This document shows, piece after piece, positions 1 through 8,821 of a stretch of 64,000 nucleotides of DNA; the first letter of the stretch is position 1, and every line of letters starts with the position of its first letter. Both the position numbers and the translations under genes were made by a program. Origin of the DNA: Roseovarius atlanticus. Its GTDB lineage: Bacteria > Pseudomonadota > Alphaproteobacteria > Rhodobacterales > Rhodobacteraceae. The stretch covers positions 558,001 to 622,000 of the forward strand of contig NZ_LAXJ01000002.1 of NCBI RefSeq assembly GCF_001441615.1. The letters run 5' to 3'. Under the pieces are notes generated by a model. That model saw only the letters and a program-made list of their open reading frames with translations, searched no databases and was not told the origin of the DNA.

Positions 1-123
1 CCCCGGCTTGTCGGGGACGGCGCTTGCCGGGAAGCCGAGATAGGTGGTTCCCGCCGCCTGGTCGGGATCATCCGCATCCCCCGCGTCGTCGGAGGTGTCG
101 GAGCTGGTATCGAGACGTGCCAT
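1..123 (-). CDS. N-terminal fragment of an unrecognised acidic protein
   Basis: Only the first 41 codons are present; the reading frame runs without a stop from an ATG to the edge of the window. Residues 5-23 are dominated by Asp, Ser and Ala, followed by a short Tyr-Leu-Gly-Phe-Pro segment. No signal peptide, membrane segment or known motif is visible in this part. An AT-rich stretch of about 165 bases separates it from the transporter gene upstream, which is read in the same direction, so it probably has its own promoter there. Composition resembles the disordered, acidic start of secreted or scaffold proteins, but that is only a resemblance. Function unknown. Confidence 0.45.
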   Translation of the reverse strand, partial: MARLDTSSDTSDDAGDADDPDQAAGTTYLGFPASAVPDKPG

Positions 124-288
124 TTAATGTACCGTTCTTCTTTGTCCGCGTCTGCGACCCATCGGGCCGTCCAACAAAGTTAGCATCCCATCTGAAAATG
201 AAAATTCTCTTTTTGTCACAATATGTTACAGTGAACATTCGCATACGGGCGAATACAGAGCAGTGCAACTGCATACAGATCTGGGTGG

Positions 289-1524
289 TCAGGCGACATC
301 GCGCAGCCCCAGAGCGGCCAGCCCGCCAAGCGCCGACATGGCCGCGAACCCGATGAGGGCGGCATTGGGACCGACCCAGCTGAGCGCGCCGCCAAAGGCG
401 CCGGCCAAAAGCAGGATGATCCCGATGGCCAGATTGGCGACGGCGGAATTCACCGTGCGCCGATCCTCGGGCGAGATGTCGACAAGGTAGGTGGAGCGCG
501 CCTGACGGACGCCGTGATAGGCGACCATCAACACGAAGAGCACGCCGGGGATGATGGCCGTTGTCTGGGCCAATCCCGCGATGTTCGCCAGGACGCCCGC
601 CGCCATGGCCAGCGCCCCCAGAAGTCCTGCCGCGAGCAGCATCAGGCGGCTGGAGCGGTCGGCCAGCCAGCCCCAAGCGTAGGAACTGACGAACCCCGCC
701 GCCGAGGACGCCACCAGCAGCGCGCCCAGCGTGCGCAGGTTGTTGTCGTCGTCTTGGGTGGTCATCACGGCCAGGAACGGCGGCGCCAGCGCGGTGGCGG
801 TCAGCAGGCCACGCACGAGGATGAAGCGGCGCAGGTTGGCGTCTTCGCGGATCACGTCGCGGAACCGGTGCAGGCCGGTGTCCTGTTGCGGGGTGCTGTC
901 GTCCTCATCGAGGATCGAGAAGATGAAGGCGGCGGCGATCCAGAGGCAGGCCGCCAATGCGATGGCGGCGATCACGGCGGCTTTGGTCTGGATGAGGCCC
1001 GAAAGCATCAGCCCGGCAAAGACCAGCACCGCGATGGACGCGACCGAGCCTGCCATGCCTGTGACCGCGCCGCGCTTGGTCTGGCCCACGGTCTTGCCCA
1101 GGATATCCTTGTAGGAGACCGAGCAGGCCGCGCGGAAAAGCGCGAGCGTGGCCAGCAAGACGCAAATGGCGAGGCCCGCGGCCCAGCCTTGCAGGAAAAT
1201 GGCCGAGGTGGCGATGCCGGCGGCCATGGCCCCCTGCCCCGCGCTGCCTGCGACCCACATCCAGCGCCGTTGCTTGCGCCGTTCCAGCCACGGCGCCAAC
1301 AGCACTTGCGGCAGAAGCGCCCCGGCCTCGCGCAGGGGCACAAGAAGGGCGACAAAGCTGCCCGGCGCGCCCAGAACGCCCAGAAGCCAGCTGAGCACCA
1401 GCTTGGGGTCGATGAGACCGTCTGCGATTTTTGTGAGGCTTAGGGAAAAGATATGCCGAAGCCCGTTGCGGGCCTCGGCCTTGTCACTTTCCTGTCCTGT
1501 CAGTCGTTCGAATGCGGCTTGCAC
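289..1524 (-). CDS. MFS-type transporter
   Basis: This 411-residue inner-membrane protein has the size and the twelve-helix hydrophobic pattern of the major facilitator superfamily. A short hydrophilic N-terminus is followed by alternating Gly/Ala/Leu-rich helices, with a basic loop (around ERRKQRR, residue 80) between early helices and a polar, Asp-rich central loop near residue 210 that separates the two six-helix halves. The substrate cannot be read from the sequence; small-molecule efflux is the usual role of such proteins. The chosen start is a GTG; no strong ribosome-binding site precedes it, so the exact start is uncertain. It lies 24 bases downstream of the small conserved gene on the same strand and could be co-transcribed with it. 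Confidence 0.85.
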   Translation of the reverse strand: MQAAFERLTGQESDKAEARNGLRHIFSLSLTKIADGLIDPKLVLSWLLGVLGAPGSFVALLVPLREAGALLPQVLLAPWLERRKQRRWMWVAGSAGQGAMAAGIATSAIFLQGWAAGLAICVLLATLALFRAACSVSYKDILGKTVGQTKRGAVTGMAGSVASIAVLVFAGLMLSGLIQTKAAVIAAIALAACLWIAAAFIFSILDEDDSTPQQDTGLHRFRDVIREDANLRRFILVRGLLTATALAPPFLAVMTTQDDDNNLRTLGALLVASSAAGFVSSYAWGWLADRSSRLMLLAAGLLGALAMAAGVLANIAGLAQTTAIIPGVLFVLMVAYHGVRQARSTYLVDISPEDRRTVNSAVANLAIGIILLLAGAFGGALSWVGPNAALIGFAAMSALGGLAALGLRDVA

Positions 1525-1548
1525 TGCGCACCATGTCGTTGAGGCTGG

Positions 1549-1734
1549 TTAGCCTCCGACATAGGGCGCGGACTTGGGACGGTAAAAAACTTTTTGATTG
1601 TGCAGGCGACCCAGAAGGTCGTGGATGCGGCGGGTCACCGGCTCGGGCTGGTTCGATTTCGAGCTGTGCAGCGCGTTCTCGATCAGCTCCATGTCTTCGA
1701 CGGAGAGTTCGAATTTGTCGTTGTAGCGGGCCAT
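1549..1734 (-). CDS. Small conserved-type protein of unknown function (61 aa)
   Basis: A 61-residue soluble, mostly helical protein starting MARYNDKFEL and ending in a Pro/Lys-rich tail with YVGG. I do not recognise a named domain. The start is set by a strong AAGGAG ribosome-binding site nine bases before this ATG; another ATG two codons upstream is only three bases from that site and is less likely. The stop codon sits inside a small hairpin (GAGGCT/AGCCTC) that may act as a weak terminator before the transporter gene. Coding is supported by the ribosome-binding site and the codon bias; the function is unknown. Confidence 0.7.
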   Translation of the reverse strand: MARYNDKFELSVEDMELIENALHSSKSNQPEPVTRRIHDLLGRLHNQKVFYRPKSAPYVGG

Positions 1735-2065
1735 GATCATCTGCTCCTTAACGTTGCCGTCGCGTGCGATAAGCAAAACTGAATGCACGTTTCGCACTCG
1801 TTATATAGGAGTTCTTCGCATATCGTAAAGTAGAATTTTTCTCGCTTTATTAATGGGTTGCAAATCGTCGCGCTGCGACGCGGCGCGGCGGATTCGCATA
1901 CTTTTGCACACCGAATCCGCGTCTGGATGGCCGACCTGGCGAAAGCAAAGCCCGCCGCGGACAGGCCGCGCTTGACTTGGGCCACGGCCCGCGCCACAAC
2001 CCCGGTCAAGACCATAACCCGCAACCGGGCGTTCCGTGGGCGCCAAACTGACGAGGAGGCCAGAC
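1735..2065. other. Intergenic region upstream of thrS and the 61-aa gene
   Basis: About 330 bases lie between two divergently transcribed genes. The part around 1795-1865 is clearly more AT-rich than its surroundings, as expected for promoters, and the part next to thrS carries the GAGGAGG ribosome-binding site. I see no tRNA, no convincing -35/-10 pair and no T-box-like structure. Confidence 0.4.
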
Positions 2066-4045
2066 ATGGCTCAGATCTCCCTTACCCTTCCCGACGGCAA
2101 TGCGCGGCAATACGACGCTGGGATCACCCCGGCCGAGGTGGCCGCCGACATTTCCAACTCGCTGGCCAAGAAGGCGATTTCGGCCCATGTGGACGGCAAG
2201 CACTGGGACCTGGCCTGGCCCATCGAGAGTGACGCGCAGATCGCCATCAACACGATGAAGGACGAGGACGCCGCCAACGAGCTGGTGCGCCACGACCTTG
2301 CCCACATCATGGCCCGCGCGGTGCAGGAGATCTGGCCCGAGACCAAGGTCACCATCGGGCCGGTGATCGAGAATGGTTGGTATTACGATTTCGACCGGGC
2401 CGAGCCGTTTACGCCCGAGGATCTGGGCGCGATCGAGAAGAAGATGCGCGAGATCATCAACCTGCGCGATCCGGTCCGCACCGAGGTGTGGGAGCGGGAC
2501 CGGGCGGTGCAGCACTACAAGGACAATAACGAGCCCTACAAGGTGGAGCTGATCGACGCCATTCCGGGCGACGAGCCGTTGCGGATGTACTGGCACGGTG
2601 ACTGGCAGGACCTGTGCCGGGGTCCGCATTTGCAGCACACAGGGCAAGTGCCGGCGGATGCGTTCAAACTGATGTCCATCGCGGGCGCCTATTGGCGCGG
2701 CGATTCCAGCCGCCAGATGTTGCAGCGGATCTATGGCGTGGCGTTCACGTCCAAGGAAAAGCTGAAGGCCTATCTGAATTTCCTGGAAGAGGCCGAGAAG
2801 CGGGACCACCGCAAGCTGGGCCGCGAGATGAGCCTGTTTCACATGCAGGAGGAAGCGCCCGGCCAGGTGTTTTGGCACCCCAACGGCTGGACGATCTATA
2901 CCCAGCTGCAGGATTACATGCGCCGCAAGCAACGCGCGGGCGGATACCGCGAAATCAACACGCCGCAGGTCGTGGACCGCAAGCTGTGGGAGAAATCCGG
3001 CCACTGGGACAAGTACCAGCATCACATGTTCATCGTGGAGGTGGACGAGTCCCGCGACGGCGAAGATGACGATGCCAGCGTCAAGAACAAGGACCAGACG
3101 CGGATCAACGCGTTAAAGCCGATGAACTGCCCCTGTCACGTGCAGGTGTTCAACCAGGGTCTGAAATCCTACCGCGATCTGCCCCTGCGGCTGGCCGAGT
3201 TCGGATCCTGCGCCCGGTTCGAGCCCTCGGGCGCGCTGCACGGGATCATGCGGGTGCGCGGGTTCACCCAGGACGACGCGCATATCTTCTGCACCGAAGA
3301 GCAGATCCAGGAGGAATGTGCGCGGTTCATCGACTTCACGGCGGATATCTACCGCGAGCTTGGGTTCCCCGAGTTCGAGATCAAGTTCGCCACGCGCCCC
3401 GAAAAGCGCGTGGGCAGCGACGAGTCCTGGGATTACGTCGAAGGCGCGCTGGAGAACGCGATCAAGGCGGTGGGGCGTGAGTACACGCTGGAGCCGGGGG
3501 ATGGCGCGTTCTATGGCCCCAAGCTGGATTTCTACCTGACCGACGCGATCGGCCGGGTCTGGCAATGCGGCACGTTCCAGGTGGACCCCAACCTGCCCGA
3601 GCGGCTGGATGCGACCTATATCGGCGCGGATGGCGAAAAGCACCGGCCCTTCATGCTGCACCGCGCCTGCCTTGGCTCGTTCGAGCGCTTCGTCGGCATC
3701 CTGGTCGAGAACTGGGAAGGCAAGCTGCCCTTCTGGCTGGCCCCGCGGCAGGTGGTCGTGGCCTCCATCGTGTCCGAGGCCAATGACTATGTGCTGGAGG
3801 TCGTAGACCAGCTGAAGGCGGCGGGCGTGCGGGCCGAGGCGGACCTGCGCAATGAAAAGATCAACTACAAGGTCCGCGAGCATTCGGTGGGCAAGGTGCC
3901 GGTGATCCTGGCCGTGGGGATGCGCGAGGTCGAGGAAAAGACCGTGTCGGTGCGCCGCCTGGGCGAGAAACAGACCAGCGTGCAGAGCCTCGAGGAGGTG
4001 ACGGCCGCGCTGGCCAAGGACGCGACTCCGCCCGATCTCGCCTGA
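2066..4045 (+). CDS. thrS: Threonyl-tRNA synthetase
   Basis: Class II aminoacyl-tRNA synthetase that charges tRNA-Thr with threonine in the cytoplasm. The 659 residues give the full bacterial layout: an N-terminal TGS domain (about 1-63), an editing domain with the paired-histidine element HDLAH near residue 75 and a CRGPH element near 185, the catalytic core with the zinc-binding MNCPCH motif (Met353-His358), and a C-terminal anticodon-binding domain from about residue 560. A charged insertion rich in Asp and Glu (near residue 335) makes it slightly longer than the 642-residue E. coli enzyme. The start at MAQISLTL is preceded by GAGGAGG; an in-frame ATG ten codons upstream lacks such a site. 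It appears to be a single-gene unit. Confidence 0.97.
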   Translation: MAQISLTLPDGNARQYDAGITPAEVAADISNSLAKKAISAHVDGKHWDLAWPIESDAQIAINTMKDEDAANELVRHDLAHIMARAVQEIWPETKVTIGPVIENGWYYDFDRAEPFTPEDLGAIEKKMREIINLRDPVRTEVWERDRAVQHYKDNNEPYKVELIDAIPGDEPLRMYWHGDWQDLCRGPHLQHTGQVPADAFKLMSIAGAYWRGDSSRQMLQRIYGVAFTSKEKLKAYLNFLEEAEKRDHRKLGREMSLFHMQEEAPGQVFWHPNGWTIYTQLQDYMRRKQRAGGYREINTPQVVDRKLWEKSGHWDKYQHHMFIVEVDESRDGEDDDASVKNKDQTRINALKPMNCPCHVQVFNQGLKSYRDLPLRLAEFGSCARFEPSGALHGIMRVRGFTQDDAHIFCTEEQIQEECARFIDFTADIYRELGFPEFEIKFATRPEKRVGSDESWDYVEGALENAIKAVGREYTLEPGDGAFYGPKLDFYLTDAIGRVWQCGTFQVDPNLPERLDATYIGADGEKHRPFMLHRACLGSFERFVGILVENWEGKLPFWLAPRQVVVASIVSEANDYVLEVVDQLKAAGVRAEADLRNEKINYKVREHSVGKVPVILAVGMREVEEKTVSVRRLGEKQTSVQSLEEVTAALAKDATPPDLA

Positions 4046-4067
4046 CGCCTATTGCAAGGAACCGCAC

Positions 4068-4088
4068 GCCCCGGGCTTGACCCGGGGC
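4068..4088 (+). terminator. GC-rich hairpin after thrS, REP-like
   Basis: GCCCCGGG and CCCGGGGC flank the loop CTTGA, 22 bases after the thrS stop. No T-run follows, so termination would be inefficient or Rho-assisted. The loop and the following CCTC match the short palindromic repeat seen at 37.7 kb, so this may be another copy of that dispersed element. Confidence 0.5.
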
Positions 4089-4155
4089 CTCTTGCCCTTC
4101 CGCGCGAGGCCCCGGCTCGGGGGCCGGGGCGGGGTGCGCTTGTGTCGGCCGAGAT

Positions 4156-4524
4156 CTAGAAATGCGCCTTGGGCTCGTCGGGTTTGCCGGCGGCGATGGC
4201 CAGCAGGCCGGCCAGCCCGACGAAACCGACGGGGAAAAGCGTGAAGGGCCCAATGCCGAAGGTGTAGGCCATCAGCCCGGCCGAGATCAGCATCAGGATG
4301 CCGCCCCAGAGCGCCCGCGCCTTGGACATGGCCGCGCCCGCAATCGCCAGCAGCGGCGAGACGAAGCTGGCGGTGCGCACCAGACCTTCGCGGTCGAGCG
4401 CGGTGGCCAGCCCCTCCACCTCGCCGTACTCGCGGATGAATTCGGTATAGCCGAAGGTGAAGAAGCCCACGATCAGGGCGAGGCAGCCGCCGATGATGCC
4501 CAGTACAAGTGCCGCGTTGCGCAT
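4156..4524 (-). CDS. Small integral membrane protein, four helices
   Basis: This 122-residue protein is almost entirely hydrophobic and should form four transmembrane helices (about 5-25, 52-68, 72-88, 95-112), ending in a short hydrophilic tail. A charged loop rich in Glu and Arg between helices one and two (about 27-48) is the only sizeable soluble part. It resembles DUF4064-like small membrane proteins, but I cannot name the family with confidence. It follows the ArsC-like gene by 18 bases on the same strand and is likely co-transcribed. An SD-like GGAGAC precedes the ATG. Confidence 0.7.
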   Translation of the reverse strand: MRNAALVLGIIGGCLALIVGFFTFGYTEFIREYGEVEGLATALDREGLVRTASFVSPLLAIAGAAMSKARALWGGILMLISAGLMAYTFGIGPFTLFPVGFVGLAGLLAIAAGKPDEPKAHF

Positions 4525-4542
4525 GGTCGTCTCCTGTCTGCG

Positions 4543-4854
4543 TTACGTCAGCGCCGCCTGCACGTCCTTGCCCCAGCCAAGGTAGAGCGTGCCGCCATTG
4601 TCGATCAGCGGGCGCTTCATCAGCGTGGGATGTGCGGCAAGCAATTCGAGCGGGTCCTTGACCCGTTCCGCCGCGTCGAGGCCGCGCCAGGTGGTGGAGC
4701 GGGTGTTGAGCAGGGCTGCGCCGAATTGTCCATGCGCCTTGGCGAGGACGTCGGCGGGCACGCCATCGGCGCGGACATCGCGAAACTGGGCATTCGGCAA
4801 GGATTTCAGCGCCTTGCGGCAGGTGTCGCAATTTTTCAGCCCGTAAAGGATCAT
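4543..4854 (-). CDS. ArsC/Spx-family thioredoxin-fold protein (YffB-like)
   Basis: This 103-residue protein has the thioredoxin-like fold of the ArsC/Spx/YffB family. The start MILYGLKNCDTC carries the redox site Cys9-x-x-Cys12; most YffB-type members have a single Cys here, and Spx-type proteins have CxxC. The conserved 'KRPLID' element near residue 80 is the usual family signature around the cis-proline. It probably acts as a thiol oxidoreductase or glutathione-dependent reductase; arsenate reduction is not shown by the sequence. A GGAG five bases before the chosen ATG supports this start over an ATG five codons upstream. Confidence 0.8.
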   Translation of the reverse strand: MILYGLKNCDTCRKALKSLPNAQFRDVRADGVPADVLAKAHGQFGAALLNTRSTTWRGLDAAERVKDPLELLAAHPTLMKRPLIDNGGTLYLGWGKDVQAALT

Positions 4855-5066
4855 CTCCGCTCCGCTCATGTTTTCATCACGTCTTCCCTACCTAAGCATC
4901 CGTGTCGCGTGTTTCACTTGCTTTTTACGTGATGCGCCCAATCTTCTTTCATGTGGTCTTGGATCTGCATCCCGCGGCCTTTGAGCCGACCAGCGGGAGC
5001 GCAGGCCCCCCTTGGCGACATGGCCCGGCATATCCGGGGAAGACAACGGCAAGAAGGAGAAGCGGA

Positions 5067-5273
5067 ATGCCGACAGGCACCGTTAAATGGTTCAATACGA
5101 CGAAGGGCTATGGTTTCATCGCCCCGGAAGAAGGCGGCAAGGACGTCTTTGTGCATATCAGCCAGGTGGAGCAATCCGGCATGACCGGTCTGGCCGATAA
5201 TCAGAAAGTCGAATACGAGCTTCAGGAAGGCCGTGACGGACGGCCCATGGCGGTCAATCTCAAGGCGGTCTGA
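5067..5273 (+). CDS. cspA: Cold-shock domain protein
   Basis: A 68-residue single cold-shock domain, an OB-fold that binds single-stranded RNA and DNA and melts RNA structures. RNP1 (KGYGFI) and RNP2 (VFVHIS) are both intact, and the length is that of the CspA family. An AAGGAG ribosome-binding site lies seven bases before the ATG. It stands alone between divergently and convergently placed small genes. Which member of the Csp set it is, and whether cold induces it, cannot be told from this sequence. Confidence 0.95.
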   Translation: MPTGTVKWFNTTKGYGFIAPEEGGKDVFVHISQVEQSGMTGLADNQKVEYELQEGRDGRPMAVNLKAV

Positions 5274-5305
5274 CCCCGCCGCAGGCCCGCGCGACGCAGC
5301 AGATT

Positions 5306-5602
5306 TCAGGCCGGGTTCTCGGCCTGAACCTTATCCCAGTTTTCCCCCATCGCGACGATGCAGGACGTGCCGGTGGCATATGTCACCACGAGCGTCCAGC
5401 CGCCGCGATCATCCGTCCATACCTCCATCACCTGATCCGGACCTTGGGTGCCGCGCGCAAAGCGTGTTTCGCCGAATTGGCGCGACAGCTTTTGCGTCAG
5501 GGTATGGCTGGGTTCGCAGAGAATGTCGGCGATCGGGCTGGTCGCCGTCGCGGGCGTCGCGCCGAGCGCGATCAGCGCAAGGCCGGTGATGTGCCTCAAC
5601 AT
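5306..5602 (-). CDS. Small secreted protein of unknown function
   Basis: A 98-residue protein with a clear Sec signal peptide: hydrophobic residues 5-16 and a likely cut after ATA near residue 21. The mature part is about 77 residues and carries two cysteines, near residues 29 and 81, which could form one disulfide in the periplasm. A WTLVVTYATG segment suggests beta structure. No known domain recognised. The stop codon lies at the edge of a CAGGCCG/CGGCCTG hairpin that may terminate it. Confidence 0.7.
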   Translation of the reverse strand: MLRHITGLALIALGATPATATSPIADILCEPSHTLTQKLSRQFGETRFARGTQGPDQVMEVWTDDRGGWTLVVTYATGTSCIVAMGENWDKVQAENPA

Positions 5603-5718
5603 GGGGCTGCTCCTGTTCGTGCCTGGACCCCGAATGTAACAGATCGATGACAGTGCGTATAGCCCTCGTATATACGGAGGCTATACTCGCACCGGGAAGC
5701 CGACGGGCTTTGCGCCAT

Positions 5719-5747
5719 GAAAAAGGGCGCGCCTTGCGGCCCGCCCT
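5719..5747 (-). terminator. Rho-independent terminator
   Basis: Read on the minus strand, AGGGCG and CGCCCT arms with an inner GGC/GCC extension (one C-C mismatch) are followed by TTTTTC. It lies about 30 bases after the stop of the 92-residue secreted protein gene. Confidence 0.65.
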
Positions 5748-5779
5748 CTGGGTGAAATCCGTTTTCCGTCAGCCGCGGC

Positions 5780-6058
5780 TCAGAAGCAGCCCTTTTGGCC
5801 TTCGGCGCAGTTATGCGACCGGCGTGACTTGTAGACATGGTGCTTTTTCGCCGGCGCGGGGTGCTGCATGACCTGGCGATAGCTTTGCGACTGGTTCGGG
5901 GTGCCGCAGGAGATCATGCCGCCAAGCGACACCGGTTGCAGGCCGCCGGGGCAGTAGTTTTCCTTGGAATGATAGGGATAAAGCTTGCCATCAGCGAGCG
6001 CCGGCCCGGCAGTGACGGTCGCGGCCAGGGCAACCAGAATGGGTTTGAGAATGCGCAT
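5780..6058 (-). CDS. Small secreted Cys-containing protein
   Basis: A 92-residue exported protein. Residues 1-23 form a Sec signal peptide (MRILKPILVALAAT, cut after ALA). The mature part has four cysteines, a Pro/Gly-rich middle, and a basic tail with consecutive Lys and His (PAKKHHVYK). I do not recognise the family. A GAGGAC ribosome-binding site fits this ATG; an upstream in-frame ATG would place a polar extension before the signal peptide and is rejected. Confidence 0.7.
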   Translation of the reverse strand: MRILKPILVALAATVTAGPALADGKLYPYHSKENYCPGGLQPVSLGGMISCGTPNQSQSYRQVMQHPAPAKKHHVYKSRRSHNCAEGQKGCF

Positions 6059-6335
6059 AATGTCCTCGTTCGTTATGAATTTTTCAGCACGTCCCACGGA
6101 TACCAGATATGGTACGCGAAGGTTGGGGTGTGTCAATTTCTAATGTGGAAACGACTGGTGCAGTTGCATGGACAAAGGCACTGCCGGGACGCGCCCGACC
6201 TGGAGGGCGCTTTGGTCGTAAAGGTCAGTGTGCCGCCGTCAGGACCGCACGCCGAGCATATGGCGAAGGACATCGCCATCGCGCCCTCCGGGGGGAGGTC
6301 GGGCGCGGCCCGGCAGAGCCGGGCGGGATGGTCGA

Positions 6336-6824
6336 TCAGCGTTTGCGCAAGAGTTCGACGACCTCGCACCGCGGGTCTTCGTCCTGAAGCACGAAGCGAG
6401 TCGTCTCGACCCACTCCGCTGCTTCATACTCCGGAAACCACGTATCGGCATCCTCGACGGCCAGATCCACCTCGGTGATCACCAGGCGGTCGGCGCGGGG
6501 CAGAAGGGCGTCATAGATCCCGGCCCCGCCGATGCCGCAGATATGGGCGTAGCCGGTATCATGCGCGGCGGCGATGGCGCTGTCTACTGAGCGGTGGACG
6601 TGCTCGGCGCCTTCGGGGCTGCCGGAGGACACGACCAGATTGAGCCGGTTCGGCAGGGGCCGGAATTTCGCGGGCAGGCTTTCCCACGTGCGGCGGCCCA
6701 TGATGCAGGCCGTGCCGGTGGTCTCGCGCGAAAAGAACTTGAGGTCGGCGGGGATGTGCCACGGGATGCCCCCCTGCCGCCCGATGGCGCGGTTGCGGTC
6801 GGTCGCCACCACCAGCGAGATCAT
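6336..6824 (-). CDS. folA: Dihydrofolate reductase
   Basis: NADPH-dependent reduction of dihydrofolate to tetrahydrofolate, which recycles the folate oxidised by thymidylate synthase. The 162 residues show the family landmarks: RAIGRQGGIPWH (substrate loop with Trp-His), the carboxylate site in the IPADLKFF segment, GRRTWESLP, and the NADPH-binding GIGGAGIY near residue 98. Its ATG overlaps the thyA stop by one base (TGATG), so the two genes are translationally coupled and encode consecutive steps of the thymidylate cycle. Confidence 0.96.
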   Translation of the reverse strand: MISLVVATDRNRAIGRQGGIPWHIPADLKFFSRETTGTACIMGRRTWESLPAKFRPLPNRLNLVVSSGSPEGAEHVHRSVDSAIAAAHDTGYAHICGIGGAGIYDALLPRADRLVITEVDLAVEDADTWFPEYEAAEWVETTRFVLQDEDPRCEVVELLRKR

Positions 6825-7615
6825 CAGACCGCCACCGGCGCGGGAATATGCGGGTCGGGGTCATAGCCCGTGATCTCGAAATCCTCGTACCGGAAGTCGA
6901 AGATCGATTTGACATCCCGGGTGATCGTCAGCTTGGGCAGCGGCTTGGGCGTGCGGGAAAGTTGCAGTTTCACCTGATCCACGTGGTTGGAATAGATATG
7001 CGCGTCGCCGAAGCTGTGGACGAAATCGCCGGGCTCATAACCCGTGACATGCGCCAGCATGTGCAGCAAGAGCGCGTAGGAGGCGATGTTGAACGGCACG
7101 CCGAGGAACATGTCGGCCGACCGCTGATAGAGTTGCAGGTGCAGCTTGCCCCCCGCGATGCGCACCTGCCAGAGCGTGTGGCAGGGCGGCAGCGCCATGT
7201 CGGGCACGTCGCCGGGGTTCCAGGCCGAAACGATCAGGCGGCGGCTGTCGGGCGTGTCGCGGATCATCTTCATCAGGGTTTCGATCTGGTCGATCTCGCC
7301 CACCGGCCCCGGCCAGTGGCGCCACTGGTGGCCGTAGACGGGGCCCAGATCGCCATTCTCATCGGCCCATTCATCCCAGATGGAAACGCCCTTTTCCTTG
7401 AGGTAGGAGATGTTGGTCTCGCCCGAGAGGAACCACAGAAGCTCGTGGATGATCGAGCGCAGGTGCAGTTTCTTGGTGGTCACCAGCGGAAAGCCGTCGG
7501 CCATGGCATAGCGCGATTGCAGCCCGAAGGCCGAGATCGTGCCGGTGCCGGTGCGGTCGGTCGAGGGCACGCCATGCGCCATCACATGGGCCAATGCGTC
7601 GTGATATTGCTTCAT
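6824..7615 (-). CDS. thyA: Thymidylate synthase
   Basis: Methylates dUMP to dTMP with methylene-tetrahydrofolate, producing dihydrofolate for the adjacent folA product. The 263-residue length equals the E. coli enzyme. The catalytic cysteine is Cys145 in [10 protein letters not shown]; the phosphate-binding [12 protein letters not shown], the folate/dUMP contact [21 protein letters not shown] region and the C-terminal Ala-Val end are intact. It is the first gene of the thyA-folA operon, behind a recognisable promoter with an overlapping inverted repeat. Confidence 0.97.
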   Translation of the reverse strand: MKQYHDALAHVMAHGVPSTDRTGTGTISAFGLQSRYAMADGFPLVTTKKLHLRSIIHELLWFLSGETNISYLKEKGVSIWDEWADENGDLGPVYGHQWRHWPGPVGEIDQIETLMKMIRDTPDSRRLIVSAWNPGDVPDMALPPCHTLWQVRIAGGKLHLQLYQRSADMFLGVPFNIASYALLLHMLAHVTGYEPGDFVHSFGDAHIYSNHVDQVKLQLSRTPKPLPKLTITRDVKSIFDFRYEDFEITGYDPDPHIPAPVAV

Positions 7616-7657
7616 CGGGTCTTTCCGCCTTTGGGCATTCGCGGGGCGTGGACAACT

Positions 7658-7672
7658 AGTGCGAGTCGCACT
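7658..7672. promoter_or_regulatory. Inverted repeat over the thyA transcription start (operator candidate)
   Basis: AGTGCGA and TCGCACT flank a single central G, a perfect 15-base dyad. It lies directly downstream of the candidate -10 box of thyA, where a bound protein would block initiation. The regulator is unknown. Confidence 0.5.
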
Positions 7673-7674
7673 CC

Positions 7675-7702
7675 ACTATATCTTGCGGGGCGGCGCAAAC
7701 AA
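7675..7702 (-). promoter_or_regulatory. Sigma-70-type promoter of thyA-folA
   Basis: On the minus strand TTGTTT (-35) is followed after 16 bases by TATAGT (-10), about 60 bases before the thyA ATG. This is a better match to the consensus than is usual in this GC-rich DNA. Confidence 0.55.
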
Positions 7703-7849
7703 TCCTCCAGATCGGGTGGCGGTTGCAAGGCCACACCCCCTGATTTTCCGTCTTCAGCCTGCGAGAAAAACTTTGACTTTGCCCGCTAGACCCCTGACTC
7801 TTGGGCAAAACAAAGAAAAAACGAACACATATTGAGGGCAGTACTCATC

Positions 7850-8821
7850 ATGAACCGTTTCGTGGCATCACTCGTGCTGCCGGCGTTCCTGCTGGCATGT
7901 GGCGGGGGCAGCAACCCGTTCGATCCCGACCCTACGGCACCGGACCCGACCGTGCCGGACGAAGACAACCCGGTTACTGACGCGGGTATCCCGACCGCGC
8001 TGGCCGGCGACGTGGGCCGCATCAGCTTCAACGCGACCGCTGGAACAATGACAGTGACGGGCCTGACACAGGACGGCACGCCCGTTCCGCTGACCTATCG
8101 GCGCCGCCCGGGTCTGGACCGGAACGGCTATCAGGCCTACACGTACCAGGACGACCCCCTTGACCGCCATGTGACGGCCTATGCCGCCGAGGCGAACAAC
8201 GGCTCTGGCGTGCGTGGCGGCATCGCCGTTTCGGGCGGACCGCGCAACCGATTTTTCGGCGGTGGCTTCTACGAACGCGACGGCGCCTATTCTCCCGGCA
8301 CGGGGCAGGTCAGCTATGCCGGCAATTATGTAGGTGTCACCAATGGCAACGGCAGCAGCGAAGACCTGGCGCCCGTGCCCGGCACCACCCCCGGCCAGTT
8401 GCGGCCGTCACAGGCCGCCGAGGTCACCGGCCGCGTTTTCCTGAACGCAGACTTCGCCGATGGTGCGGTCGAAGGCAACGTCATCAATCGCCAGATCGTC
8501 GACGGCGGCATCGCCTTGCCGTCACTGGTGCTGATCAATACGCCGATCGACAGCGAAGGCACCTTCCTGGGGTCGGTGGAATACGAAAGCAGCGAGTTTC
8601 CCGGGGAAAACGTTGTCGGCCAGACCATAGGGTCGTATGGCGGGATCTTCGGCGGGACAAACGCCTCCGGCGTGGCCGGTATCGTGCGCCTTGAAGAGTT
8701 CGACGGACCGAACGACGTCGTACTGGGTGCCGACTCGGAAGAGGAATACGGTGTCTTCGTGCTCGACCAGTGTGGCCAACCTGTCCAAGATACCGTGGGC
8801 TGTGCCGGCACCAACCCGTAA
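7850..8821 (+). CDS. Surface-type lipoprotein with TbpB-like barrel features
   Basis: A 323-residue lipoprotein: MNRFVASLVLP.. is a signal peptide with lipobox LLAC (Cys17), followed by Gly-rich and Asp/Pro-rich linker residues. The rest is Gly- and beta-rich, with segments typical of the eight-stranded lipoprotein barrels of TbpB-like proteins: QVSYAGNYVGV, DFADGAVEGNVINRQ and SYGGIFGGTNASGVAGIVR. Two cysteines near the C-terminus (QCGQPV, GCAG) could form a disulfide. The start is the ATG before the basic N-region; a TTG six codons upstream is less likely. It overlaps the start of the TPR/beta-barrel protein gene. I infer that it is the surface-displayed substrate of that protein; the ligand is unknown. 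Confidence 0.75.
   Translation: MNRFVASLVLPAFLLACGGGSNPFDPDPTAPDPTVPDEDNPVTDAGIPTALAGDVGRISFNATAGTMTVTGLTQDGTPVPLTYRRRPGLDRNGYQAYTYQDDPLDRHVTAYAAEANNGSGVRGGIAVSGGPRNRFFGGGFYERDGAYSPGTGQVSYAGNYVGVTNGNGSSEDLAPVPGTTPGQLRPSQAAEVTGRVFLNADFADGAVEGNVINRQIVDGGIALPSLVLINTPIDSEGTFLGSVEYESSEFPGENVVGQTIGSYGGIFGGTNASGVAGIVRLEEFDGPNDVVLGADSEEEYGVFVLDQCGQPVQDTVGCAGTNP

Noticed and set aside
514..1443. A long plus-strand frame opposite the MFS transporter
   Set aside because: The translation is a low-complexity, Gln/Arg/Gly-rich product typical of antisense frames; the minus strand gives a coherent membrane protein.
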